A stretch of DNA of 13,532 nt from JBFHRB01 sp041591915 (GCA_041591915.1 JBFHRB010000068.1:1-13532); one strand, 5' to 3'. Numbered from the stretch's first letter, positions 1-7,810 are shown. The notes: generated by a model not told the origin, from the letters alone. Program-made: numbers and translations.

Positions 1-33
1 GCCCCCGCCCTTCCCGCGTCACGCGTGCCGCCG

Positions 34-996
34 CTAGGCCGCCGTGACGTACCCGCCTCGGTGCGCCTTCGCCGCTTCGCGGCGCCAGACGGCGTAGACG
101 GCGATCGCCGTCAGCAGCAGCAGCACGATGGCCAGCCACAACGGCCAGCCCGGCCCGGACTCCGCCTCTCCGCTCGCATCCACTCCACCGATGGCGGCGA
201 CCGTCGTGTCGGGCGGCGACGCGACGGTCTCGTGTGCCGGCGCCCCGTCGATCGCCGCAACCAGCTGCAGCGGCCCGGCGGGCAGCGGCCCGTCCAGGAC
301 CCACGTGCCGCTCAACGCACGGGCGTACCCCGGCAGGATGCGCTGCGAGGTCAGCTCGACCGTGCCGACCTCCCGGCCGTTGGAGCGGATCGACAGCGTC
401 CCGTGCGGGCGGACGTGTACGTCGCCGGTGTTGCGGACGATGACCCGCCCGGCCATCTCGCCCGTAGCGGTCGCGACGAGGTCCGCGGACTCGACGACGA
501 CGGTCTCGTCCCATGGACGCTCGCCACGGATGAGGAGGAGGCTCGCCAGGCGCGTGCGGGTCGAGATGCCCTCGACGTCCGTCGTCACCGGCGCGAACTC
601 CGCCACGAGCGCCGCGTAGAGCGCGGGCTCACCAGCGGGCAGCGTGCCGTCGACGAGCACCTGGACCATCTCGCCGGGCTGAAGGACGAGCTCCGTCGGG
701 CCCTGGATGCGCAGGTAGCCCGTCGCGGGGCTCTCCGGGAACACCGGCGTGCCCTCGAGGTCGTGTCCGAGGCCGGTCAGGCGGAGGGTGACCCGCTGAG
801 GCACGTCCTCCTCGTTGCGGACCAGCACGGCCTGGCTGACCCCGCGATCGGACTGGTCGCGCTCGGTGATGGCGGGGCTGATCTGGAGGCCACCGAGGTC
901 GGGCGCGTCCTGCGCGAAGGCCGGGGCGGTCGAGGAGATGGCGAGTGCGGCACCGAGGACGGTGGCCAGGCGGCGGAACGGCGTGGTGAGCGGCAT
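34..996 (-). CDS. Exported, C-terminally membrane-anchored beta-sandwich protein (DUF916/WxL-partner-like)
   Basis: 320 aa. A Sec signal peptide is clear: basic start, hydrophobic stretch, and a likely cleavage after AFA at residue 28. A second hydrophobic helix lies at about 285-304 and is followed by a short basic tail (WRREAAKAHR), so the protein should sit outside the cell anchored at its C terminus. The middle is beta-rich with no Cys and resembles two Ig/Fn-like domains: about 33-150, with a phrase of the kind VRNEEDVPQRVTLRL, and about 160-260, with VIVRNTGDVHVRP. This layout recalls the DUF916/WxL-partner membrane proteins, but the assignment is by architecture only. The start has an upstream AGGA about 8 nt away. 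It lies just downstream of another secreted protein gene on the same strand, suggesting one surface locus. The exact function is unknown. Confidence 0.8.
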   Translation of the reverse strand: MPLTTPFRRLATVLGAALAISSTAPAFAQDAPDLGGLQISPAITERDQSDRGVSQAVLVRNEEDVPQRVTLRLTGLGHDLEGTPVFPESPATGYLRIQGPTELVLQPGEMVQVLVDGTLPAGEPALYAALVAEFAPVTTDVEGISTRTRLASLLLIRGERPWDETVVVESADLVATATGEMAGRVIVRNTGDVHVRPHGTLSIRSNGREVGTVELTSQRILPGYARALSGTWVLDGPLPAGPLQLVAAIDGAPAHETVASPPDTTVAAIGGVDASGEAESGPGWPLWLAIVLLLLTAIAVYAVWRREAAKAHRGGYVTAA

Positions 997-1012
997 CGAG
1001 GTGATCCTGGAT

Positions 1013-1055
1013 GGAACGTGCCGGGCCCCGGGGTGGGGCCCGGCGTCAACGTTCC
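1013..1055 (-). terminator. Intercistronic stem-loop between the two surface-protein genes
   Basis: An inner perfect 9-bp stem (1021-1029 with 1035-1043, CCGGGCCCC/GGGGCCCGG, 5-nt loop) is flanked by a second pair of arms (GGAACG 1013-1018 with CGTTCC 1050-1055). It begins 2 nt after the stop codon of the upstream gene and ends 16 nt before the next ATG. No T-run follows in the minus direction. It may therefore be a partial terminator or a transcript-stabilising element that lets the first gene be expressed more highly than the second. Confidence 0.5.
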
Positions 1056-1057
1056 GG

Positions 1058-1555
1058 TCAGAGGGTGGCGGCGCCCGTGTAGGTGACGACGATGCGGTAG
1101 GTGCCCGCGGGGTCGGTCACGCTGACCGGCTGCGCGTAGGAGAGCCCGTACGTCGAGCTGCCGAGGACGCTGGTCCCGAGGACGACGCCGCCGGTCGTGC
1201 TGGTGGCGGTGCCCGTGCCGACCGTCGTGCCCTGGCCGGTGGCGGTCAGCACCATCGGCGCCGCGAGCTTCACGGAGTCGTTGTAGGCCGCGCCGCTGAA
1301 GGCGGTCATGGCGGTCTTGTCGAATGTGACGTTGACCGAGGTCAGCACGTTGCCGGTGACGGTGAGCGTGCCTCCGTTGATGGTGTTGGCGCCGAGGACG
1401 AGCGGGACGTCGACGGTGGGGGCGGACAGCTGCAGCGCGATCGAGTTGCCGATCGTGCCGGTGATGGTCTGGGTGGTCGGGGTGGCCGCGGCCTGGAACG
1501 GGATCGCGACGAGGATCGAGGCGGCTCCGATGGTGGCGGCGATGAGGCGGCGCAT
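1058..1555 (-). CDS. Small secreted beta-rich protein (WxL-like, unrecognised family)
   Basis: 165 aa. An N-terminal signal peptide is followed by a likely cleavage after QAAA (residue 24). The mature part is rich in Thr, Gly, Val and Ala, has no Cys and hardly any charged residues, and alternates hydrophobic and Thr/Ser residues as in a beta-sandwich or fimbrial-like fold. It ends in the strand-like RIVVTYTGAATL, with no membrane anchor or sortase motif. The start has AAGGA 11 nt upstream. It is the first gene of a minus-strand pair whose second gene is a membrane-anchored partner, an arrangement reminiscent of WxL/DUF916 surface loci in Firmicutes, although the W-x-L motifs themselves are not seen. 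It is probably an abundant secreted or surface-layer component. I do not recognise a named family. Confidence 0.72.
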   Translation of the reverse strand: MRRLIAATIGAASILVAIPFQAAATPTTQTITGTIGNSIALQLSAPTVDVPLVLGANTINGGTLTVTGNVLTSVNVTFDKTAMTAFSGAAYNDSVKLAAPMVLTATGQGTTVGTGTATSTTGGVVLGTSVLGSSTYGLSYAQPVSVTDPAGTYRIVVTYTGAATL

Positions 1556-1666
1556 CTTGCGGTTGGTCCTTGGGCTGCCAGGGTGGTCCTGGCCGGGTGG
1601 CGGCGGGTTCGCCGATCGATGGAGGTATCGCGCATACGGGGCGGGGAGTTGATGCCCCGAGTGGGT

Positions 1667-1681
1667 GATCTACGGGAGATC
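1667..1681. repeat. Short inverted repeat in the divergent intergenic region
   Basis: GATCT-acggg-AGATC, with 5-bp arms and a 5-nt spacer, lies in the 245-bp space between the secreted-protein gene (minus) and cbs (plus). It is placed where an operator could sit, but arms this short are not strong evidence. Apart from this repeat and the cbs start signals at 1761-1794, I see nothing definite in 1556-1800. Confidence 0.25.
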
Positions 1682-1760
1682 GCTTCGGTCTAGACACACC
1701 ACCGGTGGCCATCGCGTCGCGCTCCACGCGCGCGCCCGGCCGAGAAGGACCCGCCGTGGT

Positions 1761-1794
1761 TACGCTCGCCGGATCCCGTCCGACCCACCAGAGG
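1761..1794 (+). promoter_or_regulatory. cbs -10 hexamer and ribosome-binding site
   Basis: TACGCT (1761-1766) is a good TANNNT -10 element; no convincing -35 is seen. The predicted transcript starts near 1773. AGAGG (1790-1794) then lies 6 nt before ATG 1801. Because the predicted transcript begins downstream of the alternative in-frame ATG at 1705, this decides for the 1801 start. Confidence 0.5.
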
Positions 1795-1800
1795 TCTCGC

Positions 1801-3327
1801 ATGTCCGCCCCGGAAGCCGCGACCGACGCCGCCGCGAAGGACCCCAACCAGGGCCGCGTCGACGTCGCCGACCGCTCGATCTACACCCGCACCCTCGGCA
1901 TCGAGCACGACCCGCTCGAGGGCGCCCGGCGCAACGTCGACGAGCGCGGGCGCGAGGTCGCCCCCGACCTCCTCGCCGTCATGGGGGAGACCCCGCTCGT
2001 TGCCATGCCGAGGCTCTCGCGCGATGTCCCGCCCACGATCCTGGCCAAGCTCGAGATGCTCAACCCGGGCGGGTCGGTGAAGGACCGCATCGGCATCGCG
2101 ATGATCGAGGCGGCCGAGGCCGCCGGGGTGCTGAAGCCGGGCGGGACGATCGTCGAGCCGACCTCGGGCAACACCGGCGTCGGCCTCGCGATCGCGGCGG
2201 CGCTCAAGGGCTACCGCTGCCAGTTCGTGGTCCCGGACAAGGTCAGCCAGGAGAAGATCTCGCTGATGCGCGCCTACGGCGCCGAGGTCGTCGTGTGCCC
2301 GACGGCCGTCGAGCCCGAGGACCCGCGCAGCTACTACTCCGTCAGCGACCGACTCGCGGAAGAGCCGGGGGCGTTCAAGCCGAACCAGTACTTCAACCAG
2401 GCCAACCCGCAGACGCACGTCCTCTCGACCGGCCCCGAGCTGTGGCGCCAGACCAACGGATTGATCGACACGTTCGTGTGCGGCGTCGGGACCGGCGGCA
2501 CCGCGACCGGCGTCGGCCGCTACCTCAAGGACCGCAACCCCGAGATCACCATCGTCGGCGCCGACCCCGAGGGGTCGCTGTACTCGGGCGACGAGATCCA
2601 CCCCTACCTGGTCGAGGGCATCGGCGAGGACTTCTGGCCACCCAGCTTCGACCCGACGGTCGTCGACCGCTGGGTCCGTGTCTCCGACCGCGACTCGTTC
2701 GCCGCGGCCCGCCGCGTCGCCCGCGAGGAGGGCATCCTGGTCGGCGGCTCGTGCGGCACCGCCGTCCACGCCGCACTCGAGGTGGCGAAGGACCTCCCGG
2801 AGGACGCGACCATCGTCGTGCTCCTGCCCGACTCGGGGCGCAGCTACCTGTCGAAGCTCTACGACGACAACTGGATGGCCGAGCACGGGTTCCTGCAACG
2901 CCCCGGCGGCAAGCGATCCGTCTCCGACGCGGTCCGCTACAAGCCGGACGACATGCCCGACATCGTGCACTGCCACGCCTACGAGACGGTCGCCCAGGCC
3001 ATCCACCTCCTCAAGGAGTTCGGCGTCAGCCAGATGCCCGTGGTCAAGGAGGGCGCCCACGAGCCCCACCTCGGCGAGATCATCGGCTCGATCCGCGAGA
3101 GCGCACTGCTCGACGCGGCGCTGGCCGACCCGAACGTGATGCAGAAGCCCGTCGTGGAGGCGATGCAGGCGCCGCTGCCGGTGGTGGACGTCGGGGAGCC
3201 GCTCGACGACGTGTTCAGCGACCTCGCGGCCGGCAACCCGGCGGTGGTGGTCGTCGATGGCGACCGGGCGGTCGGCGTGCTGACCCGGGCCGACCTGCTC
3301 ACGTTCCTCGCGGAGTCCAGCACATGA
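1801..3327 (+). CDS. cbs: Cystathionine beta-synthase (PLP core plus CBS-domain pair)
   Basis: 508 aa from ATG 1801. It condenses serine (or activated serine) with homocysteine to give cystathionine, in the cytoplasm. The PLP fold spans about residues 55-365. The Schiff-base lysine is K94 in NPGGSVKDR, the substrate loop is TSGNTG at 121-126, and the phosphate-binding loop is GVGTGGT at 228-234. Two CBS motifs (about 385-440 and 450-505) form a Bateman module as in actinobacterial and eukaryotic CBS, which is absent from plain cysteine synthases such as CysK. The first ~55 residues precede the usual beginning of the catalytic fold; no CPC haem motif is present, so this is an extra N-terminal segment of unknown role. 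The gene is followed by a gamma-synthase/lyase overlapping by 4 nt, which argues for transsulfuration rather than plain cysteine synthesis. An upstream in-frame ATG at 1705 is disfavoured. Confidence 0.93.
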   Translation: MSAPEAATDAAAKDPNQGRVDVADRSIYTRTLGIEHDPLEGARRNVDERGREVAPDLLAVMGETPLVAMPRLSRDVPPTILAKLEMLNPGGSVKDRIGIAMIEAAEAAGVLKPGGTIVEPTSGNTGVGLAIAAALKGYRCQFVVPDKVSQEKISLMRAYGAEVVVCPTAVEPEDPRSYYSVSDRLAEEPGAFKPNQYFNQANPQTHVLSTGPELWRQTNGLIDTFVCGVGTGGTATGVGRYLKDRNPEITIVGADPEGSLYSGDEIHPYLVEGIGEDFWPPSFDPTVVDRWVRVSDRDSFAAARRVAREEGILVGGSCGTAVHAALEVAKDLPEDATIVVLLPDSGRSYLSKLYDDNWMAEHGFLQRPGGKRSVSDAVRYKPDDMPDIVHCHAYETVAQAIHLLKEFGVSQMPVVKEGAHEPHLGEIIGSIRESALLDAALADPNVMQKPVVEAMQAPLPVVDVGEPLDDVFSDLAAGNPAVVVVDGDRAVGVLTRADLLTFLAESST

Positions 3328-4472
3328 GCGAGCACGACCACCTCGGCTTCGCCACCCGGGCGATCCACGTCGGCCAGGACCCGCGTGACGACCGCTACGG
3401 CGCGGCCACCGTCCCGATCTACCAGACGTCCACCTTCATCCAGGACGGCGTCGGCGAGCACCGCGGCTACGAGTACGCGCGCACCGGCAACCCGACGCGT
3501 ACGGCGCTGCAGGAGTGCCTCGCGGCCCTCGAGGGCGCCGATGCCTGTGTGGCGTTCGCCTCGGGGCTGGCCGCCGAGGACGCGATCCTGCGCACGCTCT
3601 CCCCGGGCGACCACGTCGTGATGGCGGACGACGTCTACGGCGGCACCTGGCGCCTCATCAGCCGCGTGGTGGCGCGCTTCGGCATCGACGTCACGGCCGT
3701 CGACCTCACCGACGTCGACGCCACGGCCGCCGCCTTCCGGCCCGAGACCAGGCTGCTCTGGGCCGAGTCCCCGTCGAACCCGATGCTGAAGATCGTCGAC
3801 ATCGCGGTCCTCGCCGAGATGGCCCACGCCCGTGGGGCGCGGCTGGTCGTCGACAACACGTTCGCCACCCCCTACCTCCAGCAGCCGCTCAGCCTGGGCG
3901 CCGACCTCGTCGTCCACTCGACGACCAAGTACATCGGCGGCCACAGCGACGTGGTGGGCGGTGCGGTGTGCACCGACGAGGAGAGCGCCGGCGAGCTCGC
4001 GTTCCTGCAGAACGCCGTTGGCGGCGTCCCAGGGGCCTTCGACAGCTGGCTCACGCTGCGCGGCGCGAAGACCCTCGCCGTGCGGATGGAGCGCCACTGC
4101 AGCAACGCCCAGCGCATCGCCGAGTGGCTGCACGAGCACGAGGCCGTGAGCCGGGTGCTCTACCCCGGGCTCACGTCGCACCCCGGGCACGAGATCGCCG
4201 CCCGGCAGATGAGCGCGTTCGGCGGGATGATCAGCTTCCGGCTCGCTGGCGGCCGCGCGGCTGCGGACAAGGTCGCTGCGCGGACGGAGCTCTTCTTCCT
4301 CGCCGAGTCGCTCGGTGGGGTCGAGAGCCTCATCGAGCACCCGGGCGTCATGACACACGCGTCGGTCGCAGGCACCGAGCTCGAGGTGCCCGACGACCTC
4401 CTGCGCATCTCGGTCGGCATCGAGGACGTCGACGACCTCGTCGCCGACCTCGAGCAGGCACTGGCCGGCTGA
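3324..4472 (+). CDS. metB: Cystathionine gamma-synthase / gamma-lyase (Cys/Met metabolism PLP enzyme)
   Basis: 382 aa, a typical length for this family. PLP-binding features are the YARTGNPT segment (51-58), FASGLAA (78-84), DNTFATPYLQQPL (177-189) and the Schiff-base lysine K202 in HSTTKYIGGHSD. The C-terminal SLGGVESL and EHPGVMTH motifs are intact. Family members interconvert cystathionine, cysteine, homocysteine and homoserine esters. Sequence alone does not separate the synthase (methionine direction) from the lyase (cysteine direction). The ATGA overlap with cbs and the same-strand coupling favour the lyase role, i.e. reverse transsulfuration from homocysteine to cysteine. M. tuberculosis has a comparable cbs/metB neighbourhood (Rv1077/Rv1079). 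GGAG (3312-3315) lies 8 nt before the ATG, inside the end of cbs. Confidence 0.92.
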   Translation: MSEHDHLGFATRAIHVGQDPRDDRYGAATVPIYQTSTFIQDGVGEHRGYEYARTGNPTRTALQECLAALEGADACVAFASGLAAEDAILRTLSPGDHVVMADDVYGGTWRLISRVVARFGIDVTAVDLTDVDATAAAFRPETRLLWAESPSNPMLKIVDIAVLAEMAHARGARLVVDNTFATPYLQQPLSLGADLVVHSTTKYIGGHSDVVGGAVCTDEESAGELAFLQNAVGGVPGAFDSWLTLRGAKTLAVRMERHCSNAQRIAEWLHEHEAVSRVLYPGLTSHPGHEIAARQMSAFGGMISFRLAGGRAAADKVAARTELFFLAESLGGVESLIEHPGVMTHASVAGTELEVPDDLLRISVGIEDVDDLVADLEQALAG

Positions 4473-4508
4473 CCACGACGCTCCGGTCGTTCCCGCAGGA
4501 GCGGCGGC

Positions 4509-4514
4509 TACCGT
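4509..4514 (+). promoter_or_regulatory. -10 hexamer of a leaderless start (class A PBP)
   Basis: TACCGT lies 7 nt before GTG 4522, so the predicted transcript starts at or next to the start codon. No Shine-Dalgarno sequence precedes the GTG, as expected for a leaderless actinobacterial gene. No clear -35 is seen. Confidence 0.5.
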
Positions 4515-4521
4515 CAGCCGT

Positions 4522-6846
4522 GTGACGACGACCGCACGGATCACCACCACCATCGCCGTGCTGGCGATGGTGCTGGCCGTCGTCGTCGCGGGACCTCCGA
4601 CCAGCCTCGCCGGCATCGTCGAACTGGACCTCCCCGAGGTCGAACTCATCGACCGCGAGCCGCCGACGCAGTCGTTCATCTTCGACGCCGATGGCAACCG
4701 CCTGGCCGTCCTCCGCCAGGAGTTCCGGGAGCGCATCGACCTCGATGACGTGCCCCAGCACGTCATCGACGCCGTGCTGGTCGCCGAGGACGATCGCTTC
4801 TACACCCACGTCGGCATCGACGCGCCGGCGATCGCCCGGGCCGCCGTGGCCAACCTCGCGGCCGGGGAGGTCGAGCAGGGCGGCTCGACGATCACCCAGC
4901 AGCTCATCAAGAACCTGTGGATGCCGAACGAACCGCGCACCCCGGAGACGAAGCTCAAGGAGGCACTGCTCGCGCGTGAGCTCGAGGCGACGCTGACCAA
5001 GGACGAGATCCTCGAGGAGTACCTCAACACGGTGTACTTCGGGAACGGGGCGTACGGGTTGGAGGCGGCCGCCTTCACGTACTTCCGCAAGCCGGTCAGC
5101 CGCATGTCGGTGAGCGAGGCCGCGCTGCTGGCGGGAGTCATCCGGTCACCCGAGCACCTCAACCCCACGCGCAACCGCGCCGGCGCGATGGAGAAGCGTG
5201 ACGACGTCCTCCGCGCGATGGTGCAGGCCGGCAAGCTCGATGCCAGCGTTGCGGACCGTGAGGCTGCACGCAGTGTCTTCATCCACGAGCGACCGCCCTT
5301 CCCCGAGGTCGAGCGACCCCGCTGGGTCGACTTCGTCGTCCGCGCGCTCCTGAGCGACCCGTCGTTCGGCGACGACGATGCCGAGCGGGCCGCCCGCCTC
5401 TACGGGGGCGGCCTGCGCATCCACACCACCCTGCGCCCGGACCTGCAGGGCCTCGCGGAGGCGACGCGCGACCGGTTCCTGCCCGATCCCGAGGACCCCG
5501 AGGTCGCGATCGCGACGGTCGACCCGGCGACCGGCCACATCCTCGCGCTGGTCGGCGGCCGGGACTACGCGCAGAGCCAGTTCGACCTGGCCACGCAGGG
5601 CAACCGCCAGCCGGGCTCCACGTTCAAGGCGTTCGTGCTGGCCGCGGCCGTCAGCAGCGGCATGGGCCCGGAGGCGAAGGTCAACGGCAACCAGGGGGTG
5701 CTCCAGACCCGCAACGGGCCCTGGCGGGTGCGCAACTTCGCTCGGGTGAGCTATGGCTCGATCACGCTCGAGGAGGCGACCCGGGCATCCGTGAACGGCG
5801 CGTTCGCCCGTCTGGGACTCGACATCGGGATCGGAAGGGTGTCCGCCACGGCCCACGCCATGGGCATCAGGAGCCAACTGAACGAGGACCCGCCGATCTC
5901 CCTCGGAGGCCTGACCGACGGCGTGACGCCGCTCGAGATGGCCTCCGCGTACGGCACCCTCGCCAACCTCGGCACCCACGTCCCCGCAACGCCCGTCGCC
6001 TACATCGAGGACGCCGATGGCGCCGTGGTGTGGCGGCCGGCCGCGCTCGAGCGGCGGGCCCTGGACCCGAGCGCGGCCTTCGTGACGACCCAGATGCTGC
6101 AGAAGGTGGTCGACGAGGGCACGGGGAAGCGGGCCGCCGTGCCGGGCTGGGAGGTCGCGGGCAAGACGGGAACGGTCCAGGACTTCACCGACGCGTGGTT
6201 CGTCGGCTACACGCCGGCGCTGTCGACCGCCGTGTGGGTCGGCCATCCGGATCGACGTGAGCCACTGCGCGACATCGCGGGCTGGCGGACCCTGACCGGC
6301 GGCTCACTCCCGGCCCAGGTCTTCTCGGCCTACATGGCTGAGGCGCTCGCCGGGTACGAGCCGACGCCCTTCCACCTGCCGGCCGAGTACTACACGGTCG
6401 TCGACATCGATCCGGTGAGTGGCCTGCTGGCCGCCGACTGGTGCGGCAGCGAGGAGCGAGCGATCCCACGCGCGATCGTCCCGCGCGAGCGCTGCCCCGT
6501 CCCGCCACCACGGCCGTCACCGACGCTGCCGCCCTGCCCCGTCGTGACCCCGCCGCCCGGCATCCCGGCGCCCGACCCGGGCCCGTGCGCGCCGCCCCCC
6601 TCTCCGACCCCCGGTGCCGCCCAGCCCGAGGTGGACGCGGAGACCGGCCAGCAGGCGCCGTCGCCATCCCCCTCGCAGCCAGCCGGCCCGCCTCCCCCGA
6701 GCCCGTCCCCCACCCCCGAGCCCAGCCCGCAGCCGTCCCCGACGACGACGCCGTCGCCGCAGCCGTCGCCCAGCCCCACGGCATCGAGCCCTCCCCCGCC
6801 GGAACCGTCGCCGACCTCACCGCCGCCGGCTGAAGGGCAGGGCTAG
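4522..6846 (+). CDS. Class A penicillin-binding protein (glycosyltransferase-transpeptidase)
   Basis: 774 aa, GTG start. It polymerises and cross-links peptidoglycan on the outer face of the membrane. One N-terminal membrane helix (about 7-29) has almost no cytoplasmic tail. The GT51 domain (about 50-235) shows the EDDRFYTHVG motif with catalytic E89, QGGSTITQQLIKNL (119-132) and EEYLNTVYFGNGAYG (165-179). The transpeptidase domain (about 325-610) has the SxxK nucleophile S366-T-F-K369, SVN at 423-425 and KTGT at 548-551, so both activities look intact. After about residue 655 comes a ~115-residue Pro/Ser/Thr-rich tail with scattered Cys (641, 658, 672, 689) that could span or attach to the wall. 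There is no PASTA domain. Translation probably starts on a leaderless transcript. The stop codon overlaps the -10 of the next gene. It is PonA/PBP1-like, but I do not assign a specific paralogue. Confidence 0.95.
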   Translation: MTTTARITTTIAVLAMVLAVVVAGPPTSLAGIVELDLPEVELIDREPPTQSFIFDADGNRLAVLRQEFRERIDLDDVPQHVIDAVLVAEDDRFYTHVGIDAPAIARAAVANLAAGEVEQGGSTITQQLIKNLWMPNEPRTPETKLKEALLARELEATLTKDEILEEYLNTVYFGNGAYGLEAAAFTYFRKPVSRMSVSEAALLAGVIRSPEHLNPTRNRAGAMEKRDDVLRAMVQAGKLDASVADREAARSVFIHERPPFPEVERPRWVDFVVRALLSDPSFGDDDAERAARLYGGGLRIHTTLRPDLQGLAEATRDRFLPDPEDPEVAIATVDPATGHILALVGGRDYAQSQFDLATQGNRQPGSTFKAFVLAAAVSSGMGPEAKVNGNQGVLQTRNGPWRVRNFARVSYGSITLEEATRASVNGAFARLGLDIGIGRVSATAHAMGIRSQLNEDPPISLGGLTDGVTPLEMASAYGTLANLGTHVPATPVAYIEDADGAVVWRPAALERRALDPSAAFVTTQMLQKVVDEGTGKRAAVPGWEVAGKTGTVQDFTDAWFVGYTPALSTAVWVGHPDRREPLRDIAGWRTLTGGSLPAQVFSAYMAEALAGYEPTPFHLPAEYYTVVDIDPVSGLLAADWCGSEERAIPRAIVPRERCPVPPPRPSPTLPPCPVVTPPPGIPAPDPGPCAPPPSPTPGAAQPEVDAETGQQAPSPSPSQPAGPPPPSPSPTPEPSPQPSPTTTPSPQPSPSPTASSPPPPEPSPTSPPPAEGQG

Positions 6847-6877
6847 CCTCAGCGCCTCCGTCCGACGAGGGAGGCGC
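6844..6877 (+). promoter_or_regulatory. Promoter and SD-sequestering hairpin of the lipid-kinase gene
   Basis: TAGCCT (6844-6849) is a TANNNT -10 that overlaps the stop codon of the PBP gene. Downstream, GCGCCTCC (6852-6859) pairs perfectly over 8 bp with GGAGGCGC (6870-6877), with a 10-nt loop. The 3' arm contains the GGGAGG ribosome-binding site of the next gene (TTG 6879). In the folded state the RBS would be hidden. Transcripts starting near 6856 would lack part of the 5' arm, while read-through transcripts from the PBP gene would carry the whole hairpin. Confidence 0.45.
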
Positions 6878-6878
6878 G

Positions 6879-7787
6879 TTGCGCGCCCTGTTGCTCTACA
6901 ACCCCAACGCCACGACCACCAACGCCAAGGTCCGCGACGGGGTCATCAACCTGCTGGGCGCCGAGCTCGACCTCCACGTGCAGCCGACCAAGCAGCGCGG
7001 GCACTCGATCCACCTCGCGGCCGGAGCGGTGCACGAGGGCGTCGACGTCCTGTTCGCGCTCGGCGGGGACGGCACGGCCAACGAGGTCGTGCAGGGGCTG
7101 GTCGGCAGCGACGTCCTGCTCGGGATCATCCCGGGCGGCTCCACCAACGTGCTCGCCCGCGCACTCGGGCTGCCCAACGACCCGCTCGACGCCACGCGGC
7201 AGATGCTCGGTGCCCTGCTCGAGGGCCGGTCACGCTCGATCGGGCTCGGCCTCGCGAACGACCGGTACTTCACGTTCCAGGCGGGCTTCGGGTTCGACGC
7301 GGCCGTCGTCGCGGAGGTGGAGCGCCATCCGCGACTCCGCCGGCTGGTCAACGTGCCGACGTTCGTGACGCTCGCGCTGGCCGAATGGTTCCGTGGCGGC
7401 ACCACCGACGACACGCCGGTCATCGTGGAGCTCCCGGGCGCGGAGCCACGTCCGGGCTACACCGTGACGATCATCGGCAACACGGACCCGTACACCTACC
7501 TCGGGCCGCTGCCCATGCGCGTCACCCCGAACGCGTCCTTCGAACGCGGCCTCGACCTGCTCGCGGTGCGCACCCGGTCGACCACCCAGATCCTCGACAT
7601 CGTGCGGAGGGTGTTCACCAACCAGAGCCACGTGCGCCACGAGCACGTCGACCTCTGGGAAGACCTCTCGGGCTTCACCCTCCGGGCCGACCGTCGACTT
7701 CCCCTCATGGTGGACGGTGACTACGCAGGCGACGTCGAGGAGGTCGTGTTCCGGGCCGTCCCCGATGCCATCCGGGTGCTTGCTTGA
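6879..7787 (+). CDS. Diacylglycerol/sphingosine-kinase-family lipid kinase (YegS/DgkB-like)
   Basis: 302 aa, TTG start with AGGGAGG 4 nt upstream. It belongs to the DAGK-catalytic fold. The N terminus MRALLLYNPNA is the usual first strand, GGDGT (62-66) is the nucleotide-binding signature, and PGGSTNVLAR (85-94) is the family's second conserved block, with S instead of the more common T in GGTxN. GFGFDAAV and the late MVDGDYAGD (catalytic Asp/Glu region) are also present. It probably phosphorylates diacylglycerol or a related lipid at the inner membrane face, feeding phospholipid turnover. Genes of this type adjoin whiB1 in other actinobacteria (Rv3218, as I recall). It follows the PBP by 32 nt with its own -10. 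The lipid substrate cannot be read from the sequence. Confidence 0.88.
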   Translation: MRALLLYNPNATTTNAKVRDGVINLLGAELDLHVQPTKQRGHSIHLAAGAVHEGVDVLFALGGDGTANEVVQGLVGSDVLLGIIPGGSTNVLARALGLPNDPLDATRQMLGALLEGRSRSIGLGLANDRYFTFQAGFGFDAAVVAEVERHPRLRRLVNVPTFVTLALAEWFRGGTTDDTPVIVELPGAEPRPGYTVTIIGNTDPYTYLGPLPMRVTPNASFERGLDLLAVRTRSTTQILDIVRRVFTNQSHVRHEHVDLWEDLSGFTLRADRRLPLMVDGDYAGDVEEVVFRAVPDAIRVLA

Positions 7788-7810
7788 GCTAGCGAACGCC
7801 CGCGCGACGA

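Noticed and set aside
25..1086. Long plus-strand open frame (353 codons) over the surface-protein genes
   Set aside because: It is antisense to a gene with signal peptide, membrane anchor and ribosome-binding site; its product is Arg/Gly-rich as expected from a GC-rich shadow frame.
1705..1800. Upstream ATG extending cbs by 32 residues
   Set aside because: The likely -10 at 1761 puts the transcript start inside the extension, and ATG 1801 has a good AGAGG site.
1665..3323. Open frame running through cbs in frame with the gamma-synthase/lyase gene, suggesting a 935-aa fusion
   Set aside because: The first 553 codons are an Arg/Pro-rich shadow of cbs; real homology begins at ATG 3324, which has GGAG upstream and overlaps the cbs stop.
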